Shown: positions 28,747 through 39,122, counted from the first letter of the stretch. The stretch is DNA of 64,000 nucleotides from Priestia megaterium NBRC 15308 = ATCC 14581 (GCF_000832985.1 NZ_CP009920.1:1488001-1552000), one strand, 5' to 3'. Notes: a model not told the origin generated them from the sequence alone. A program made the numbers and translations.

Positions 28747-28823
28747 ATTCTGTATGCCTCCTTCCTTAAAACACACCTTTTATAGGTAATAAGGATTATA
28801 CCACTAAAAAACAATAACAGCAT

Positions 28824-28855
28824 AAAAAAAACGTCTGCAAAAGCAGACGTTTTTT
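28824..28855 (-). terminator. Terminator after the DUF420 gene
   Basis: Perfect stem ACGTCTGC/GCAGACGT with A/T extensions and a T-run on the minus strand. It overlaps the stop codon of the gene. Confidence 0.9.
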
Positions 28856-29411
28856 AATAGTAAGGAGCCATAAATAAGTAGACAATTACACCTGTAAGAC
28901 TTACATAAAGCCAGATTGGCATTGTCCATCGCACAATTTTTTTATGTTTTTCAACTTGCATTGTCCATCCCCACACAAGTGCAAACAGTGCCAGCGGAAC
29001 AATAATCGCTGCTAGGAAACTGTGTGTGATCAAAATAAAGAAGTAAATGGGACGAACGATTCCTTCTCCACCGAACGTGGCTGTTTCTGTGGAGATGTAG
29101 TGGAACGTTAAATATGAAACTAAAAAGAGCAGTGTGGAAGTGAATGCTGCTAAAATAAAACCTTTATGAGCATTAATATTTTTCCTGAAAATTGAAATCA
29201 ACGCTGCAACTAAAAAAATAAACGTAAAACTATTCAAAATAGCATTTAACCGTGGAAAGATAGTCAAATCAAAACTTACTTTTCCTTGATAGCCAATATT
29301 CGAAAAGAATAGCAGTAAAATAATAACATTCGCTATCACTGAAAAGGTAAGAATAATACCGGTAAAGTTTTTATTACTTTTCGGTACAATTTTTTCATTA
29401 TTCTTACTCAT
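28854..29411 (-). CDS. DUF420 family membrane protein (YozB/CtaM-like)
   Basis: A 185-residue protein with five predicted transmembrane segments and histidines inside or near them (AHKGFILAAF, YLTFHYIS, ITHSFLAAIIVP, VEKHKKIVRWTMP). These are the conserved DUF420 features. CtaM of this family supports haem-A-type oxidase maturation in Staphylococcus. B. subtilis has no such gene between folC and comC, so this is a local insertion relative to that genome. It has its own terminator and appears monocistronic. An oxidase-assembly role is inferred from the family. Confidence 0.85.
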   Translation of the reverse strand: MSKNNEKIVPKSNKNFTGIILTFSVIANVIILLLFFSNIGYQGKVSFDLTIFPRLNAILNSFTFIFLVAALISIFRKNINAHKGFILAAFTSTLLFLVSYLTFHYISTETATFGGEGIVRPIYFFILITHSFLAAIIVPLALFALVWGWTMQVEKHKKIVRWTMPIWLYVSLTGVIVYLFMAPYY

Positions 29412-29535
29412 GTTAACAATCTCCTTATTTAGTGATGTACATGTTTATTATATATCACTTACCTAGGGGGTGAAAGTGACAATACTTTGAACTTAGTGCT
29501 TACTTATTATCCCTATTCCTTCCTTACATTGTGTT

Positions 29536-29565
29536 AAAAGCAGCAAGATTCCACTTGCTGCTTTT
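29536..29565 (-). terminator. Terminator after folC
   Basis: Twelve-base perfect stem AAAAGCAGCAAG/CTTGCTGCTTTT immediately after the folC stop. Confidence 0.88.
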
Positions 29566-29567
29566 GC

Positions 29568-30866
29568 TCATTTGAGAAGAAAAGCCCGCACTTCTGATAT
29601 AAAATACAGAGACCCTGTAATCACGACCATGTCTTGTTCACCTGTCGCCTTTTCCTTTACGTAAGCAATTGCTTTTTTCCAATTCTCGTCCATATGCTTA
29701 TTATGATGAGTACTCATCTCATAAAGCTCCGCGGCTGTGCGAGCACGAGGAAAGTCAAACGACGTAAATGTAATACTTGCAGCGATTGTTTCAAGTTCTT
29801 GGACCATTCGATCAGCGCTTTTATCATTTAAGCAGCTGAAAACTAAATGAATGTTTCGATCTTCATAATGAAGGCGTAAAGTAGATAACAGGCTATCAAT
29901 GCCTTCTGCATTATGAGCCCCATCAATAATCGTTAAGGGATGCTCATTTACTATCTCAAAGCGGCCGTTCCACTTTGTATGCTGAATCCCTTTTATCATT
30001 TGCTCTTTGGAGATAGAAAGCTTTTTCTTTTCTTTTAAATAACAAACGGCCATGAGAGCCAAAGCTGCATTTTTAACTTGATGATAGCCAAGCATATTTA
30101 ATTGCAAGTGTTTAAATGTGCCATACGGCGTTTTTAACGTAAAGCCTTCTCCATTTGCTAAGGGCTCATAGTTTTCAATTTTAAATTCTTTTCCTAACAC
30201 AAATAACGGAGCCTGCTTCGAATTTGCCTCTTCTGTAATGACGTCAAGCGCCTTTACCTGCTCGGCACCCGTAATAATAGGGACTTCTTTTTTAATAATC
30301 CCCGCTTTTTCTGCTGCAATTTCTTCTACCGTATCACCTAGTATCGCCATGTGATCAAATCCAATGTTTGTAATAACACTCACCATAGGACTCACAACGT
30401 TTGTTGAATCATATCGTCCCCCAAGACCTGTTTCAAACACAGCATAGTCAACTGAATCATGATAGCCGAAATAAAGAAAAGCCATGATTGTAATCACTTC
30501 AAATTCCGTTGCTGACCCTAAGTCCGTATGTTCTAGTCGCTCCACTACAGGCTTTACTTCCTGAACAAGAGCGGTCATTGCTTCATTTGAAATAGGCTGT
30601 CCATTCACGCTAATCCGCTCATTAAATGTTTCGATATAAGGGGAAGTAAACGTTCCAACTTTATACCCTGCTTCTTCTAACATGTTTCGCAAATAAGAAA
30701 CAGTAGAACCTTTACCATTCGTCCCAGCAACATGAATAGCATTTATATTTTGCTGCGGAAAATCAAGCTGCTCTAGCATCCATTCCATTCGTTCTAACCC
30801 CGGCTTGATTCCAAAGCGAAGTCTGTTATGAATCCAATCAAGCGCTTCTTCATATGTCGTTATCAT
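29568..30866 (-). CDS. folC: FolC, folylpolyglutamate synthase/dihydrofolate synthase
   Basis: Adds glutamate to (dihydro)pteroate and folates using ATP. The 432-residue protein has the Mur-ligase P-loop VAGTNGKGSTVSY, the omega-loop (TFTSPYIETFNERISVNG), ETGLGGRYDSTN and C-terminal IIDGAHN. It follows valS, as in B. subtilis, after a terminator. Confidence 0.97.
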   Translation of the reverse strand: MITTYEEALDWIHNRLRFGIKPGLERMEWMLEQLDFPQQNINAIHVAGTNGKGSTVSYLRNMLEEAGYKVGTFTSPYIETFNERISVNGQPISNEAMTALVQEVKPVVERLEHTDLGSATEFEVITIMAFLYFGYHDSVDYAVFETGLGGRYDSTNVVSPMVSVITNIGFDHMAILGDTVEEIAAEKAGIIKKEVPIITGAEQVKALDVITEEANSKQAPLFVLGKEFKIENYEPLANGEGFTLKTPYGTFKHLQLNMLGYHQVKNAALALMAVCYLKEKKKLSISKEQMIKGIQHTKWNGRFEIVNEHPLTIIDGAHNAEGIDSLLSTLRLHYEDRNIHLVFSCLNDKSADRMVQELETIAASITFTSFDFPRARTAAELYEMSTHHNKHMDENWKKAIAYVKEKATGEQDMVVITGSLYFISEVRAFLLK

Positions 30867-30907
30867 CTTTTATTCACCTTTCTTTTCCATCGCTATTATT
30901 ATGTAAA

Positions 30908-30940
30908 GAAAAAGCGTCGCTATACAAGCCACGCTTTTTC
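30908..30940 (-). terminator. Terminator after valS
   Basis: Stem GAAAAAGCGTCGC with GCCACGCTTTTTC (one mismatch) and T-rich flank, in the 96-base valS-folC gap. Confidence 0.78.
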
Positions 30941-30962
30941 TGTTCATTCATTAACCCATTGA

Positions 30963-33605
30963 TTATCCGCGTAATTCAGCAATACGAGACTGAACAGCTT
31001 CACGTTTTTCAACGTAATCTTGCTCTTTTGCACGCTCTTCTTCTACTACTTTAGCAGGCGCTTTTGCAATAAAGCCTTGGTTGTTTAATTTCTTTTGTAC
31101 ACGTTCTACTTCTTTGTTTAACTTGTCGTATTCTTTTTCTAAACGTGCGATCTCTTCTTCGATATTAATTAAACCTTCAAGAGGTAAAATTAATTCTGCT
31201 CCTGTTACAACAGCACTCATCGCTTTTTCATCTAATGAAACATCGGTTGAAATCACAAGCTCACTTGGATTACAGAAACGTTCTACATACGCACGGTTCT
31301 TTTCAAGCTGGCTTTGAATATTTTCATCTTTAGCTTTAATAAATAATTTTACTTGTTTGCTCATCGGCGTGTTCACTTCAGCACGAATATTACGAACAGC
31401 ACGGATAATATCTACAAGTAAACGCATATCGTTAGCAGCTTCTTTATCCGAAAGCTCAGCGCGTACTTCCGGCCATTTAGCTACTGTAATTGATTCGCCT
31501 TCATGCGGCAAGCTTTGCCAAATTTCCTCAGTAATAAACGGCATGAATGGATGTAAAAGTCGCATTGTGTTATCAAGTACATAAGCTAAAATTGAGCGCG
31601 TTGTCTTTTTAGCTGCTTCATCTTCTGCGTAAAGAGGAAGTTTAGCCATTTCAATGTACCAATCGCAGAAATCATCCCAAATAAAGTTATAGAGAATGCG
31701 TCCAACTTCACCAAATTCATATTTGTCAGCTAATTTTGTTACGTGCTCAATCGTCTCATTTAAGCGCGTTAAAATCCATTTATCGGCAACGGATTTTTCG
31801 CCTGATAAATCAAGCTCTTCAAATGTGATGCCATCCATGTTCATTAATGCAAAACGAGAAGCATTCCAAATTTTATTTGCAAAGTTCCACGTCGCTTCGA
31901 CTTTTTCAAAGCTGAAGCGTAAATCTTGTCCCGGTGAGCTTCCTGTAGATAAGAAGTAGCGAAGAGAATCCGCACCGTATTTCTCGATTACTTCCATTGG
32001 ATCTACGCCGTTACCAAGTGATTTACTCATTTTACGACCTTCAGCATCTCGGACAAGACCGTGAATCAGTACATCGTCAAACGGACGTTTACCCGTAAAT
32101 TCAAGACCTTGGAAAATCATACGAGATACCCAGAAGAAGATAATGTCATAGCCTGTTACAAGCACATTTGTTGGGTAGTAGCGTTTGAAATCAGCTGCAT
32201 CCACATCCGGCCAGCCCATTGTTGAGAACGGCCATAGCGCTGAGCTGAACCATGTGTCTAATACATCTGAATCCTGTTCCCAGTTTTCGATATCTGCTGG
32301 AGCCTCATGATCTACGTATACCTCTCCAGTTTCTTTGTGATACCAAGCTGGAATGCGGTGTCCCCACCAAAGCTGACGCGAAATACACCAGTCGCGAATA
32401 TTTTCCATCCAGTGTAAGTATGTCTTTTCAAAACGATCAGGTACAAAGTTTACTTTTTCTTCTTGTTTTTGAAGATCTACTGCTTTATCTGCTAACGGCT
32501 GCATTTTTACAAACCATTGAGTTGATAAATAAGGTTCAACAACGGCACCGCTTCGTTCACTATGACCTACTGAATGCATGTGGTCTTCAATGTTGAACAA
32601 TACGCCGTCTTCTTGAAGGTCTTTAACAATTTGCTTACGACAAGCAAAACGATCCATTCCTTCATATTTACCTGCTTTGTCATTCATCGTACCGTCTTGA
32701 TTCATCACTAAAATACGCTCTAAATTATGACGGTTTCCAATTTCAAAATCGTTCGGGTCATGAGCAGGCGTAATTTTTACCGCACCAGAACCGAATTCCA
32801 TATCAACATAATCATCGCCTACGATAGGAATTTCACGCCCTACAATCGGAAGGACAACCTTTTTGCCGATTAAGTGCTTATAGCGATCATCTTCAGGGTG
32901 AACAGCTACAGCCGTATCTCCTAGCATCGTTTCAGGACGAGTTGTTGCGATTTCAATATGTCCAGAACCATCTGCCAACGGATAGCGCATATGATAAAAC
33001 GCACCTTGTACATCTTTGTAAATAACCTCGATGTCTGAAAGAGCTGTTTTTGTAGCTGGATCCCAGTTAATAATATATTCTCCGCGATAGATTAACCCTT
33101 TTTTGTAAAGCGTTACGAATACTTCGCGCACTGCTTTAGAAAGGCCTTCATCAAGCGTGAAGCGCTCGCGTGAATAGTCTAAGCCAAGTCCTAGCTTCGA
33201 CCACTGCTGGCGAATAAAGCTTGCATATTCTTCTTTCCATTTCCATGTTTCGGCTACAAAATTTTCGCGACCTAGATCGTAGCGGCTTTTCCCTTCGCTG
33301 CGAAGCTTTTCTTCTACTTTTGCCTGCGTTGCAATCCCGGCATGGTCCATGCCAGGAAGCCATAAAACGTCATAGCCTTGCATGCGCTTCATACGCGTTA
33401 AGATGTCTTGTAACGTTGTATCCCAAGCGTGGCCTAAATGCAGCTTGCCCGTTACGTTTGGGGGTGGAATTACAATTGTATATGGCTCTTTTTCAGGATC
33501 ATTTGTTGCTTCAAAAAACTTCCCGTCTAACCAATACTGATAACGATTTTCTTCAACGGCTTTTGGATCATACTTCGTTGGAAGAGTCACTTCTTTTTCA
33601 GACAT
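30963..33605 (-). CDS. valS: ValS, valyl-tRNA synthetase
   Basis: A class I synthetase charging tRNA-Val. The HIGH-type motif is [15 protein letters not shown], the editing domain ([17 protein letters not shown]) is present, KMSKS is in [14 protein letters not shown], and a C-terminal coiled coil ([20 protein letters not shown]) follows the anticodon domain. The start at 33605 ([14 protein letters not shown]) has GGAGG nine bases upstream; the ATG at 33620 overlaps that ribosome site. Transcription is controlled by a T-box upstream. Confidence 0.98.
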   Translation of the reverse strand: MSEKEVTLPTKYDPKAVEENRYQYWLDGKFFEATNDPEKEPYTIVIPPPNVTGKLHLGHAWDTTLQDILTRMKRMQGYDVLWLPGMDHAGIATQAKVEEKLRSEGKSRYDLGRENFVAETWKWKEEYASFIRQQWSKLGLGLDYSRERFTLDEGLSKAVREVFVTLYKKGLIYRGEYIINWDPATKTALSDIEVIYKDVQGAFYHMRYPLADGSGHIEIATTRPETMLGDTAVAVHPEDDRYKHLIGKKVVLPIVGREIPIVGDDYVDMEFGSGAVKITPAHDPNDFEIGNRHNLERILVMNQDGTMNDKAGKYEGMDRFACRKQIVKDLQEDGVLFNIEDHMHSVGHSERSGAVVEPYLSTQWFVKMQPLADKAVDLQKQEEKVNFVPDRFEKTYLHWMENIRDWCISRQLWWGHRIPAWYHKETGEVYVDHEAPADIENWEQDSDVLDTWFSSALWPFSTMGWPDVDAADFKRYYPTNVLVTGYDIIFFWVSRMIFQGLEFTGKRPFDDVLIHGLVRDAEGRKMSKSLGNGVDPMEVIEKYGADSLRYFLSTGSSPGQDLRFSFEKVEATWNFANKIWNASRFALMNMDGITFEELDLSGEKSVADKWILTRLNETIEHVTKLADKYEFGEVGRILYNFIWDDFCDWYIEMAKLPLYAEDEAAKKTTRSILAYVLDNTMRLLHPFMPFITEEIWQSLPHEGESITVAKWPEVRAELSDKEAANDMRLLVDIIRAVRNIRAEVNTPMSKQVKLFIKAKDENIQSQLEKNRAYVERFCNPSELVISTDVSLDEKAMSAVVTGAELILPLEGLINIEEEIARLEKEYDKLNKEVERVQKKLNNQGFIAKAPAKVVEEERAKEQDYVEKREAVQSRIAELRG

Positions 33606-33664
33606 AATGTATACCTCCATAATATAAAGTTTCAGTCTTTAGAAACTGTGTAAAGCTTTTATAA

Positions 33665-33945
33665 ACATAAAAAAACTCCTTTCCTAATAAAAGGACGAAA
33701 GGAGTTGATTTCGCGGTACCACCTTTTTTTATAGACCTATCCCGTTTGATAAGCCTATACACTTCATTTCATAACGGTTGATTAACCGGCTTTTTCTACT
33801 GAGCTATGCAGCTGTTCAAAAAAGCTACTCATAGGCGACATTCCGAGTGCACATTCTTAAGAAATCTCACAGCAGCTGATTTCTCTCTCTGAAAGACGAA
33901 CATCCCGTACTCTTCCTATTCACTGTATTTATGTATGAAATTCTC
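33665..33945 (-). promoter_or_regulatory. T-box riboswitch of valS (Val-specific)
   Basis: The minus strand carries the T-box sequence GGTGGTACCGCG (33712-33725 region) and a downstream terminator stem AACTCCTTT/AAAGGAGTT (33671-33705) ending in T residues. It has a long stem I region with AGAGAGA. A GTC triplet at 33839-33837 after GAAT is a candidate valine specifier codon. Uncharged tRNA-Val would pair and allow read-through into valS. Specifier assignment is by eye. Confidence 0.9.
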
Positions 33946-33953
33946 TTAATTAT

Positions 33954-33981
33954 ACTATATGAAAAAATGTTGAATCGTCAA
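33954..33981 (-). promoter_or_regulatory. Sigma-A promoter of valS
   Basis: TTGACG (33981-33976) and TATAGT (33959-33954) with a 16-base spacer on the minus strand, just before the T-box stem I. Confidence 0.65.
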
Positions 33982-34162
33982 TAATCTTCTCCACTTTTTT
34001 ACGATTATATTCATAATTTTTTTGTTCTGCTCTTTATTTTTTCATTCACTCGCTAATTTTGGAAATAAAATGAAGAGTCCGCTCAAAAAAATGGCACCAT
34101 TTCTTTCTTTTTTCATATACTTACTTTAACCTGGGCACGTGGATTGAAAGGGGCATGTACAA

Positions 34163-34360
34163 ATGAAGAAACGAATAAATGTAAATTCGTATCAGCTGCA
34201 GCGGTGGCTCAAAACAGCAGGAGCGGCTTGTGGACAGTTTATCGTTCCTTTAACAATTTTTCAAGGTATACGTACACTATTTTTCCCTACAACCTTTGAT
34301 GTACTGTTGTTGGCACTGCTTGCCATACTAGCGGTTGCTTTATATTCGGACTGGATTTAA
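34163..34360 (+). CDS. Small hydrophobic membrane protein, unknown function
   Basis: A 65-residue protein on the plus strand with a basic N-terminus and two hydrophobic stretches (about residues 22-38 and 44-62). AAAGGGG lies upstream of the ATG. It stands alone between convergent ysxE and divergent valS, in the opposite direction to both. I do not recognise the family. It ends at the base of the ysxE terminator. A real gene is likely from length, ribosome site and isolation, but no function can be assigned. Confidence 0.55.
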   Translation: MKKRINVNSYQLQRWLKTAGAACGQFIVPLTIFQGIRTLFFPTTFDVLLLALLAILAVALYSDWI

Positions 34361-34388
34361 AAACCCAAGCGCTATTCGTTCGCTTGGG
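34361..34388 (-). terminator. Terminator of ysxE, overlapping its coding end
   Basis: Stem CCCAAGCG/CGCTTGGG (34364-34371 with 34381-34388) followed by TTTTT on the minus strand. The first arm is the last codons of ysxE and the stop is in the loop. Confidence 0.82.
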
Positions 34389-35421
34389 CTTGTGCAGCTG
34401 CTTCCGCTGCCATTTTTTTTTGCTGATCTACTTCAAATATTTTAATATTGAGCTGTTCAATGTTTTTCGTCAGCCAGTATGCTCGAATAAATGACTGCAT
34501 ATGTTCAAGCTCTGTTTTACTTTCTTTATGCTGCCTATATTGAACGATACACTGATACAAGGGTTCTGGAAACGCCAAATAACTGTGTAAAAGCAGCCGT
34601 TCCTCTTCTCTGAGAGCAAAATGTTTTTCATACGTACTAAACCACTCATAGCTGTCATAGGTAGTTACTGGGTATGTGCGAAGAGTACGGAAATAAAATG
34701 AGACCAAATCATAAATCGGTGAAGCATCTTTTGCATGTTCAAAATTAATAAAAAAACCATTTCCCCGTTCGTCATAGATAAAATGTTTAGCCGATAGCTT
34801 TCCATGAGACGTAACCAGCCGGATCTTTTCCTTTTCTTCCATTTCATCGTTCCACTGATCGAGCTTTCCAAAACCAAATTCAAGCGCTCTTGTCATTTCA
34901 TAATAAAATGTACAGTAGTGCAATTCAAACGGGGACATATAAACTTTCTTCTCGCATTCTACTACGTACTGCTTCAGCTCTTCCTGACGTTTTCCCCACG
35001 TTTCTTTCATCGATGTATAATGATTTTCTATATCTTCTTTTTTCACTTCTACTTCCTGCGCCGAAGCGCCGTGAAGCTTAGCAAGCTCTTGAAATAATTT
35101 ATGATATCGAATATCACGCTCTTCGGTTGGATTATTTGGGAGCCACGGCATTAAGTAATACGAGCCGCTTTCATCTGAAACAATGGGCTGAGAACGCTTC
35201 GTCTGATAAATAGGGACAAATCCCATCCATCCTTTTTGATACACGTTCTGCAGCTTTTGAATGAAGTTTTGATTTCGTTCTTGATGATTCGCCATTTCTT
35301 TAAGCGCAAACACGCCGGTTTTCGTATAGACTTTTTTTACTTTTCCGTAGTCTTCGATAAAGTCAACATCTAAGTCATATTCTTTTAACAATACTTTATA
35401 GTCTGCTACTGTCCGCTGCAT
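34372..35421 (-). CDS. ysxE: YsxE, CotS-family spore coat protein with degraded kinase motifs
   Basis: A 349-residue APH/CotS-fold protein following spoVID, as in B. subtilis. The catalytic loop equivalent reads HGKLSAKHF (206-214), so the Asp of HGD is Lys208 and the usual Asn is His213. The metal-binding Asp is Asn226 (INFEHA). These changes predict a pseudokinase. The C-terminus is Ala/Gln-rich and runs into the terminator. Family members are spore-coat associated. The safA-adjacent relative in this window keeps the catalytic residues. Confidence 0.88.
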   Translation of the reverse strand: MQRTVADYKVLLKEYDLDVDFIEDYGKVKKVYTKTGVFALKEMANHQERNQNFIQKLQNVYQKGWMGFVPIYQTKRSQPIVSDESGSYYLMPWLPNNPTEERDIRYHKLFQELAKLHGASAQEVEVKKEDIENHYTSMKETWGKRQEELKQYVVECEKKVYMSPFELHYCTFYYEMTRALEFGFGKLDQWNDEMEEKEKIRLVTSHGKLSAKHFIYDERGNGFFINFEHAKDASPIYDLVSFYFRTLRTYPVTTYDSYEWFSTYEKHFALREEERLLLHSYLAFPEPLYQCIVQYRQHKESKTELEHMQSFIRAYWLTKNIEQLNIKIFEVDQQKKMAAEAAAQAQANE

Positions 35422-35439
35422 CTATATTCTCCTTCCTCG

Positions 35440-35492
35440 TAAAAAATAAAGAAAACAGTTAAGACATTATATGCGTCAAAACTGTTTTCTTT
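35440..35492 (-). terminator. Terminator-like hairpin between spoVID and ysxE
   Basis: Thirteen-base stem AAAGAAAACAGTT/AACTGTTTTCTTT (35448-35460 with 35480-35492) followed by ATTTTTT on the minus strand. It may reduce ysxE expression relative to spoVID. Confidence 0.75.
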
Positions 35493-35498
35493 CCGACT

Positions 35499-36671
35499 TT
35501 AACGAACGGGAATATTTAAGATGCTTCCTTCTTCCAGCTCATATTCATCTTCTAAATTATTTACTCGTAAAATGTTTTGTACATTCGTATTATAGCGGTT
35601 TGCTATCGTATCAAGCGAATCTCCGTCTTGAACAATACAAAGCTTCCAAGTTGAAAAAGCTTCTTCTTCCCGCGAAAAGAGCTTTGTTAAATAAAGGGCG
35701 TTTTCATTTCGGCCGCTTTCATTTTCTTCTTTCCGAAATTCAACAATAATCTTTTCCTCTTCTTGTTCAGCTTCTTCTTGCTCAGCCTCTTGTTGAACGT
35801 CAGCATACGTATTCAATTCACTAGCTTGCGATTCTTCGAAGCTTTCTTGCTCTTGACGAAGCTGAAACAGTTCAATCACATTGTCTTCTCTTTCTTCCTC
35901 GATTTGGGCCTCTTTTTTCACTTCGACTTCAAATGGTTCATATGCTTCCTCTTCATATTCCACGACCGGCTCAGCACGAGATTCTTTTTTAAATACAGAT
36001 GAAAAATAACTAGGGGTCTCTTCTGAATGCTCTTCTTCTGAATGCTCTTCTTCTGAATGCTCTTCTTCAATAGCCTCTGCTTCTAAAAGTGCGGGAGCTT
36101 CACGATAGCTTACGTCAAACTCTTGTTCCTCTTGTTCTTCTTCTTGAGCAACGTTTTCAGTATATACCTCTTCAGCATCGTCCACTTCTTCATAGGAGAC
36201 GATGTGCTGTTCCTCCGAAAACTCTTCCTCTTCTTCTCGTTCTTCATGCTGTTCGTACAATCCTGTGATGGACAAGTCAGCCATTAGCTGCAGCTGATTT
36301 GTGCCTGGCAATTCATAATCAAATAAATCAATAGATACATATACGTCTTCAATACTTTGAATACGATTTTTAGGAATGGTAATATCAACAGGAAATTGAT
36401 GTGATAATTCAGCCGTTCCGTCTTCACGGACAGAGATAGATTGCACTTGATTCTCATTTGTATATTCGCGTAACGAGTGCTCTCCCTCGTACGTTTCGTA
36501 TTCACCTGTTAATTGTAATGCTCCTCGAATAGACACGTATTGGTCATATTCTTGAATAGATACTTGAGGCTCTAAGGAGATAGACAAAAGTTGTGAGACT
36601 TCCTGTCCTTTTTGAAACCATACTGATTCTTCTACGGAAAAACGCAGACATGATAAATTATCCTGCGACAA
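35499..36671 (-). CDS. spoVID: SpoVID, spore coat encasement protein
   Basis: SpoVID drives coat encasement and binds SafA. The conserved N-terminal domain reads LRFSVEESVWFQKGQEVSQL and continues with QYVSIRGALQLTGEY. The middle is very acidic with a triple EEHSE repeat. The C-terminal LysM (QDGDSLDTIANRYNTNVQNI) contacts the spore surface. I chose a TTG start at 36671 because GGAAGGGGGAG is six to seven bases upstream; the ATG at 36716 lacks one and adds non-family residues. A sigma-E-like promoter lies 50 bases upstream. Confidence 0.94.
   Translation of the reverse strand: MSQDNLSCLRFSVEESVWFQKGQEVSQLLSISLEPQVSIQEYDQYVSIRGALQLTGEYETYEGEHSLREYTNENQVQSISVREDGTAELSHQFPVDITIPKNRIQSIEDVYVSIDLFDYELPGTNQLQLMADLSITGLYEQHEEREEEEEFSEEQHIVSYEEVDDAEEVYTENVAQEEEQEEQEFDVSYREAPALLEAEAIEEEHSEEEHSEEEHSEETPSYFSSVFKKESRAEPVVEYEEEAYEPFEVEVKKEAQIEEEREDNVIELFQLRQEQESFEESQASELNTYADVQQEAEQEEAEQEEEKIIVEFRKEENESGRNENALYLTKLFSREEEAFSTWKLCIVQDGDSLDTIANRYNTNVQNILRVNNLEDEYELEEGSILNIPVR
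36021..36065 (-). repeat. Three exact 15-base repeats inside spoVID
   Basis: Three identical consecutive units (TTCTGAATGCTCTTC on the plus strand) encode EEHSE three times within the acidic linker. Base identity implies recent expansion and possible length variation between strains. Confidence 0.85.
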
Positions 36672-36720
36672 ATTGTTCTCCCCCTTCCAACACCCGCCAG
36701 GTAATAGCGCGGTCATTAAA

Positions 36721-36749
36721 GATGTATGAACAAATAAATTAAAATATGT
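36721..36749 (-). promoter_or_regulatory. Probable sigma-E promoter of spoVID
   Basis: Minus strand: ACATATT (36749-36743) and CATACATC (36728-36721) with a 14-base spacer, close to the mother-cell sigma-E consensus KMATATT-N14-15-CATACAHT (one mismatch in each box). Confidence 0.6.
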
Positions 36750-36759
36750 CTTTAAAACT

Positions 36760-36788
36760 AAAAAAGCTTACGGAATCCTCCGTAAGCC
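36760..36788 (-). terminator. Terminator of the hem operon
   Basis: Stem GCTTACGGA/TCCGTAAGC (36766-36774 with 36779-36787) followed by TTTTTT on the minus strand, just after hemL. Confidence 0.9.
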
Positions 36789-36818
36789 TTGATATAAAAG
36801 TCAATCTTATTTAGCTGT

Positions 36819-38108
36819 TTATCCACGTAACTTCGAAAAAGCTTTTTCAGCTGCTGCAATTGTATGTTCAATGTCTGCATCTGTATGAGAAGTTGATAAA
36901 AACATTCCTTCGAATTGAGAAGGAGGTAAAAATACGCCTTCATTAGCCATTTCACGATAGTAAGCTGCAAAATAATCTAAATTCGATGTTTTCGCTGTTT
37001 CGTAATTTATTACCTGTTCGTTTGTAAAGAAGAAACCAATCATTGAACCAGCTCGGTTTACGGTAAACGGCACATCATATTTTTCAGCTGCTGCCATCAA
37101 TCCTTCTTCTAAGCGATCTGCTTTACGAATGAACTCATCGTAGGATTGAGGTGTCAGCTGCGTTAACGTCTCGTATCCAGCTGTCATCGCAAGCGGATTA
37201 CCTGATAATGTACCTGCTTGATAAATCGGGCCGCTTGGTGCAACTCGCTCCATAATTTCAGCTTTACCACCGTAAGCACCTACTGGTAAACCACCACCGA
37301 TTACTTTTCCTAAGCAAGTTAAGTCAGGAGTAATATTGTAGTATCCCTGTGCACAGTTGTACGCTACGCGGAACCCTGTCATTACTTCATCAAAAATGAG
37401 CAGTGAGCCATATTCTGATGTGATATCACGAAGCCCTTGTAAGAAACCTGGCTGAGGGGGTACCACACCCATATTTCCTGCTACCGGTTCAACGATTACT
37501 CCGGCAATGTCATCTCCGAATTCTTTAAAAGCATATTGTACGCTTTCTAGATCATTGTACGGCACTGTAATCGTGTTTTTAGCGATTCCTTCAGGCACTC
37601 CCGGACTATCTGGTAGGCCTAACGTTGCAACGCCTGATCCAGCTTTAATTAGAAGAGAGTCACCGTGTCCGTGGTAACAGCCTTCAAATTTTAAAATTTT
37701 GTTGCGACCCGTATAGCCACGTGCTAAACGCAGTGCGCTCATCGTTGCTTCCGTACCTGAACTCACCATACGGACGATTTCGATTGAAGGAACGCGCTCA
37801 ATCACAACCTTAGCAAGCTCATTTTCAATTAATGTTGGTGCACCAAAGCTTGTACCAGATTCCGTTACTTTTTTGACTGCTTCAACTACTTGATCGTTGG
37901 AATGTCCGTGAATTAAAGGTCCCCATGATAAGACGTAGTCAATATATTTGTTGCCGTCAATATCGTAAATCGTAGCGCCTTTTCCTCGTTCCATAAAAAT
38001 AGGATCCATATCTACTGATTTAAATGCACGAACAGGACTGTTTACTCCACCCGGCATTAATTGCTGCGCTTCTAAAAAAGCTGCTTTTGACTTTTCATAA
38101 CTTCTCAT
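36819..38108 (-). CDS. hemL: HemL, glutamate-1-semialdehyde 2,1-aminomutase
   Basis: A PLP enzyme making 5-aminolevulinate from glutamate-1-semialdehyde, the second step of the C5 pathway. The PLP lysine is Lys268 in [16 protein letters not shown]. Other motifs are [16 protein letters not shown] and EPVAGNMG. 429 residues is standard. It is the last gene of hemAXCDBL. Confidence 0.98.
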   Translation of the reverse strand: MRSYEKSKAAFLEAQQLMPGGVNSPVRAFKSVDMDPIFMERGKGATIYDIDGNKYIDYVLSWGPLIHGHSNDQVVEAVKKVTESGTSFGAPTLIENELAKVVIERVPSIEIVRMVSSGTEATMSALRLARGYTGRNKILKFEGCYHGHGDSLLIKAGSGVATLGLPDSPGVPEGIAKNTITVPYNDLESVQYAFKEFGDDIAGVIVEPVAGNMGVVPPQPGFLQGLRDITSEYGSLLIFDEVMTGFRVAYNCAQGYYNITPDLTCLGKVIGGGLPVGAYGGKAEIMERVAPSGPIYQAGTLSGNPLAMTAGYETLTQLTPQSYDEFIRKADRLEEGLMAAAEKYDVPFTVNRAGSMIGFFFTNEQVINYETAKTSNLDYFAAYYREMANEGVFLPPSQFEGMFLSTSHTDADIEHTIAAAEKAFSKLRG

Positions 38109-38124
38109 GTGTAAGCCTCCTTAA

Positions 38125-39105
38125 TTACTTGTCAGATAACCAGCGTGCTGCGTCTTTAGCATGATACGTTACAATTAAATCCGCTCCTGCACGCTTCATG
38201 CTAATTAATTTTTCAAGAACAATCTCTTTTTCATTTACCCAGCCGTTTTGAGCTGCCGCTTTAATCATCGAATATTCACCACTCACATTATAAGCCACTA
38301 CCGGTAAATTAAATGTATTTTTCACATCGCGCATAATATCTAAATAAGATAGAGCTGGTTTTACAATTAAGAAATCTGCTCCTTCTTCTACATCAGATTC
38401 CGCTTCTCGAAGTGCTTCTAAGCGATTGGCTGGGTCCATTTGATATGTTTTACGGTCTCCAAATTGAGGAGAAGAATGCGCTGCATCGCGGAATGGTCCG
38501 TAAAAAGCAGATGCATATTTAACAGCATAAGACATCACAGGCACATCTTCAAATCCAGCTTCGTCTAGACCATGGCGAATAGCTGCCACAAAACCGTCCA
38601 TCATGTTTGAAGGCGCAATAATATCCGCTCCTGCTTTAGCTTGACTAACCGCTGTACGCGCTAATAAGTCAAGGCTAGGATCGTTTAAGATTTTTCCGTC
38701 TTCAATTACACCACAGTGGCCATGATCTGTGTATTGACATAAGCATGTATCTGCGATAACAACAAAGTCTGGAAAATTTTCTTTAATTTGACGAATACCT
38801 TTTTGAACAATTCCGTGGTCATGGTATGCCTGTGAGCCGACCGCATCTTTTTCAGCGGGAACACCAAATACCATAGCTGACTTGATTCCTAAATCGACTA
38901 ACTCTTGGATTTCATCATTCAAGTAGTCTAAAGAAATTTGATCCACACCTGGCATTGATTTTACAGCATTTCTTTTTTGTTCACCTTCTACAATAAAAAT
39001 AGGATATATAAAGTCTTCAGGATGTAAATGTGTTTCACGTACAAGCGCACGCATATTTACAGAATTACGAAGACGACGATGACGTGTAAATTGTAAATCT
39101 TTCAT
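38125..39105 (-). CDS. hemB: HemB, porphobilinogen synthase
   Basis: Condenses two 5-aminolevulinate molecules to porphobilinogen. Zinc-type cysteines are in [15 protein letters not shown]. Schiff-base lysines are in [20 protein letters not shown] and [13 protein letters not shown]. 326 residues is typical. It lies 16 bases before hemL. Confidence 0.98.
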   Translation of the reverse strand: MKDLQFTRHRRLRNSVNMRALVRETHLHPEDFIYPIFIVEGEQKRNAVKSMPGVDQISLDYLNDEIQELVDLGIKSAMVFGVPAEKDAVGSQAYHDHGIVQKGIRQIKENFPDFVVIADTCLCQYTDHGHCGVIEDGKILNDPSLDLLARTAVSQAKAGADIIAPSNMMDGFVAAIRHGLDEAGFEDVPVMSYAVKYASAFYGPFRDAAHSSPQFGDRKTYQMDPANRLEALREAESDVEEGADFLIVKPALSYLDIMRDVKNTFNLPVVAYNVSGEYSMIKAAAQNGWVNEKEIVLEKLISMKRAGADLIVTYHAKDAARWLSDK

Positions 39106-39122
39106 GTTAAAATCCTCCTTTA

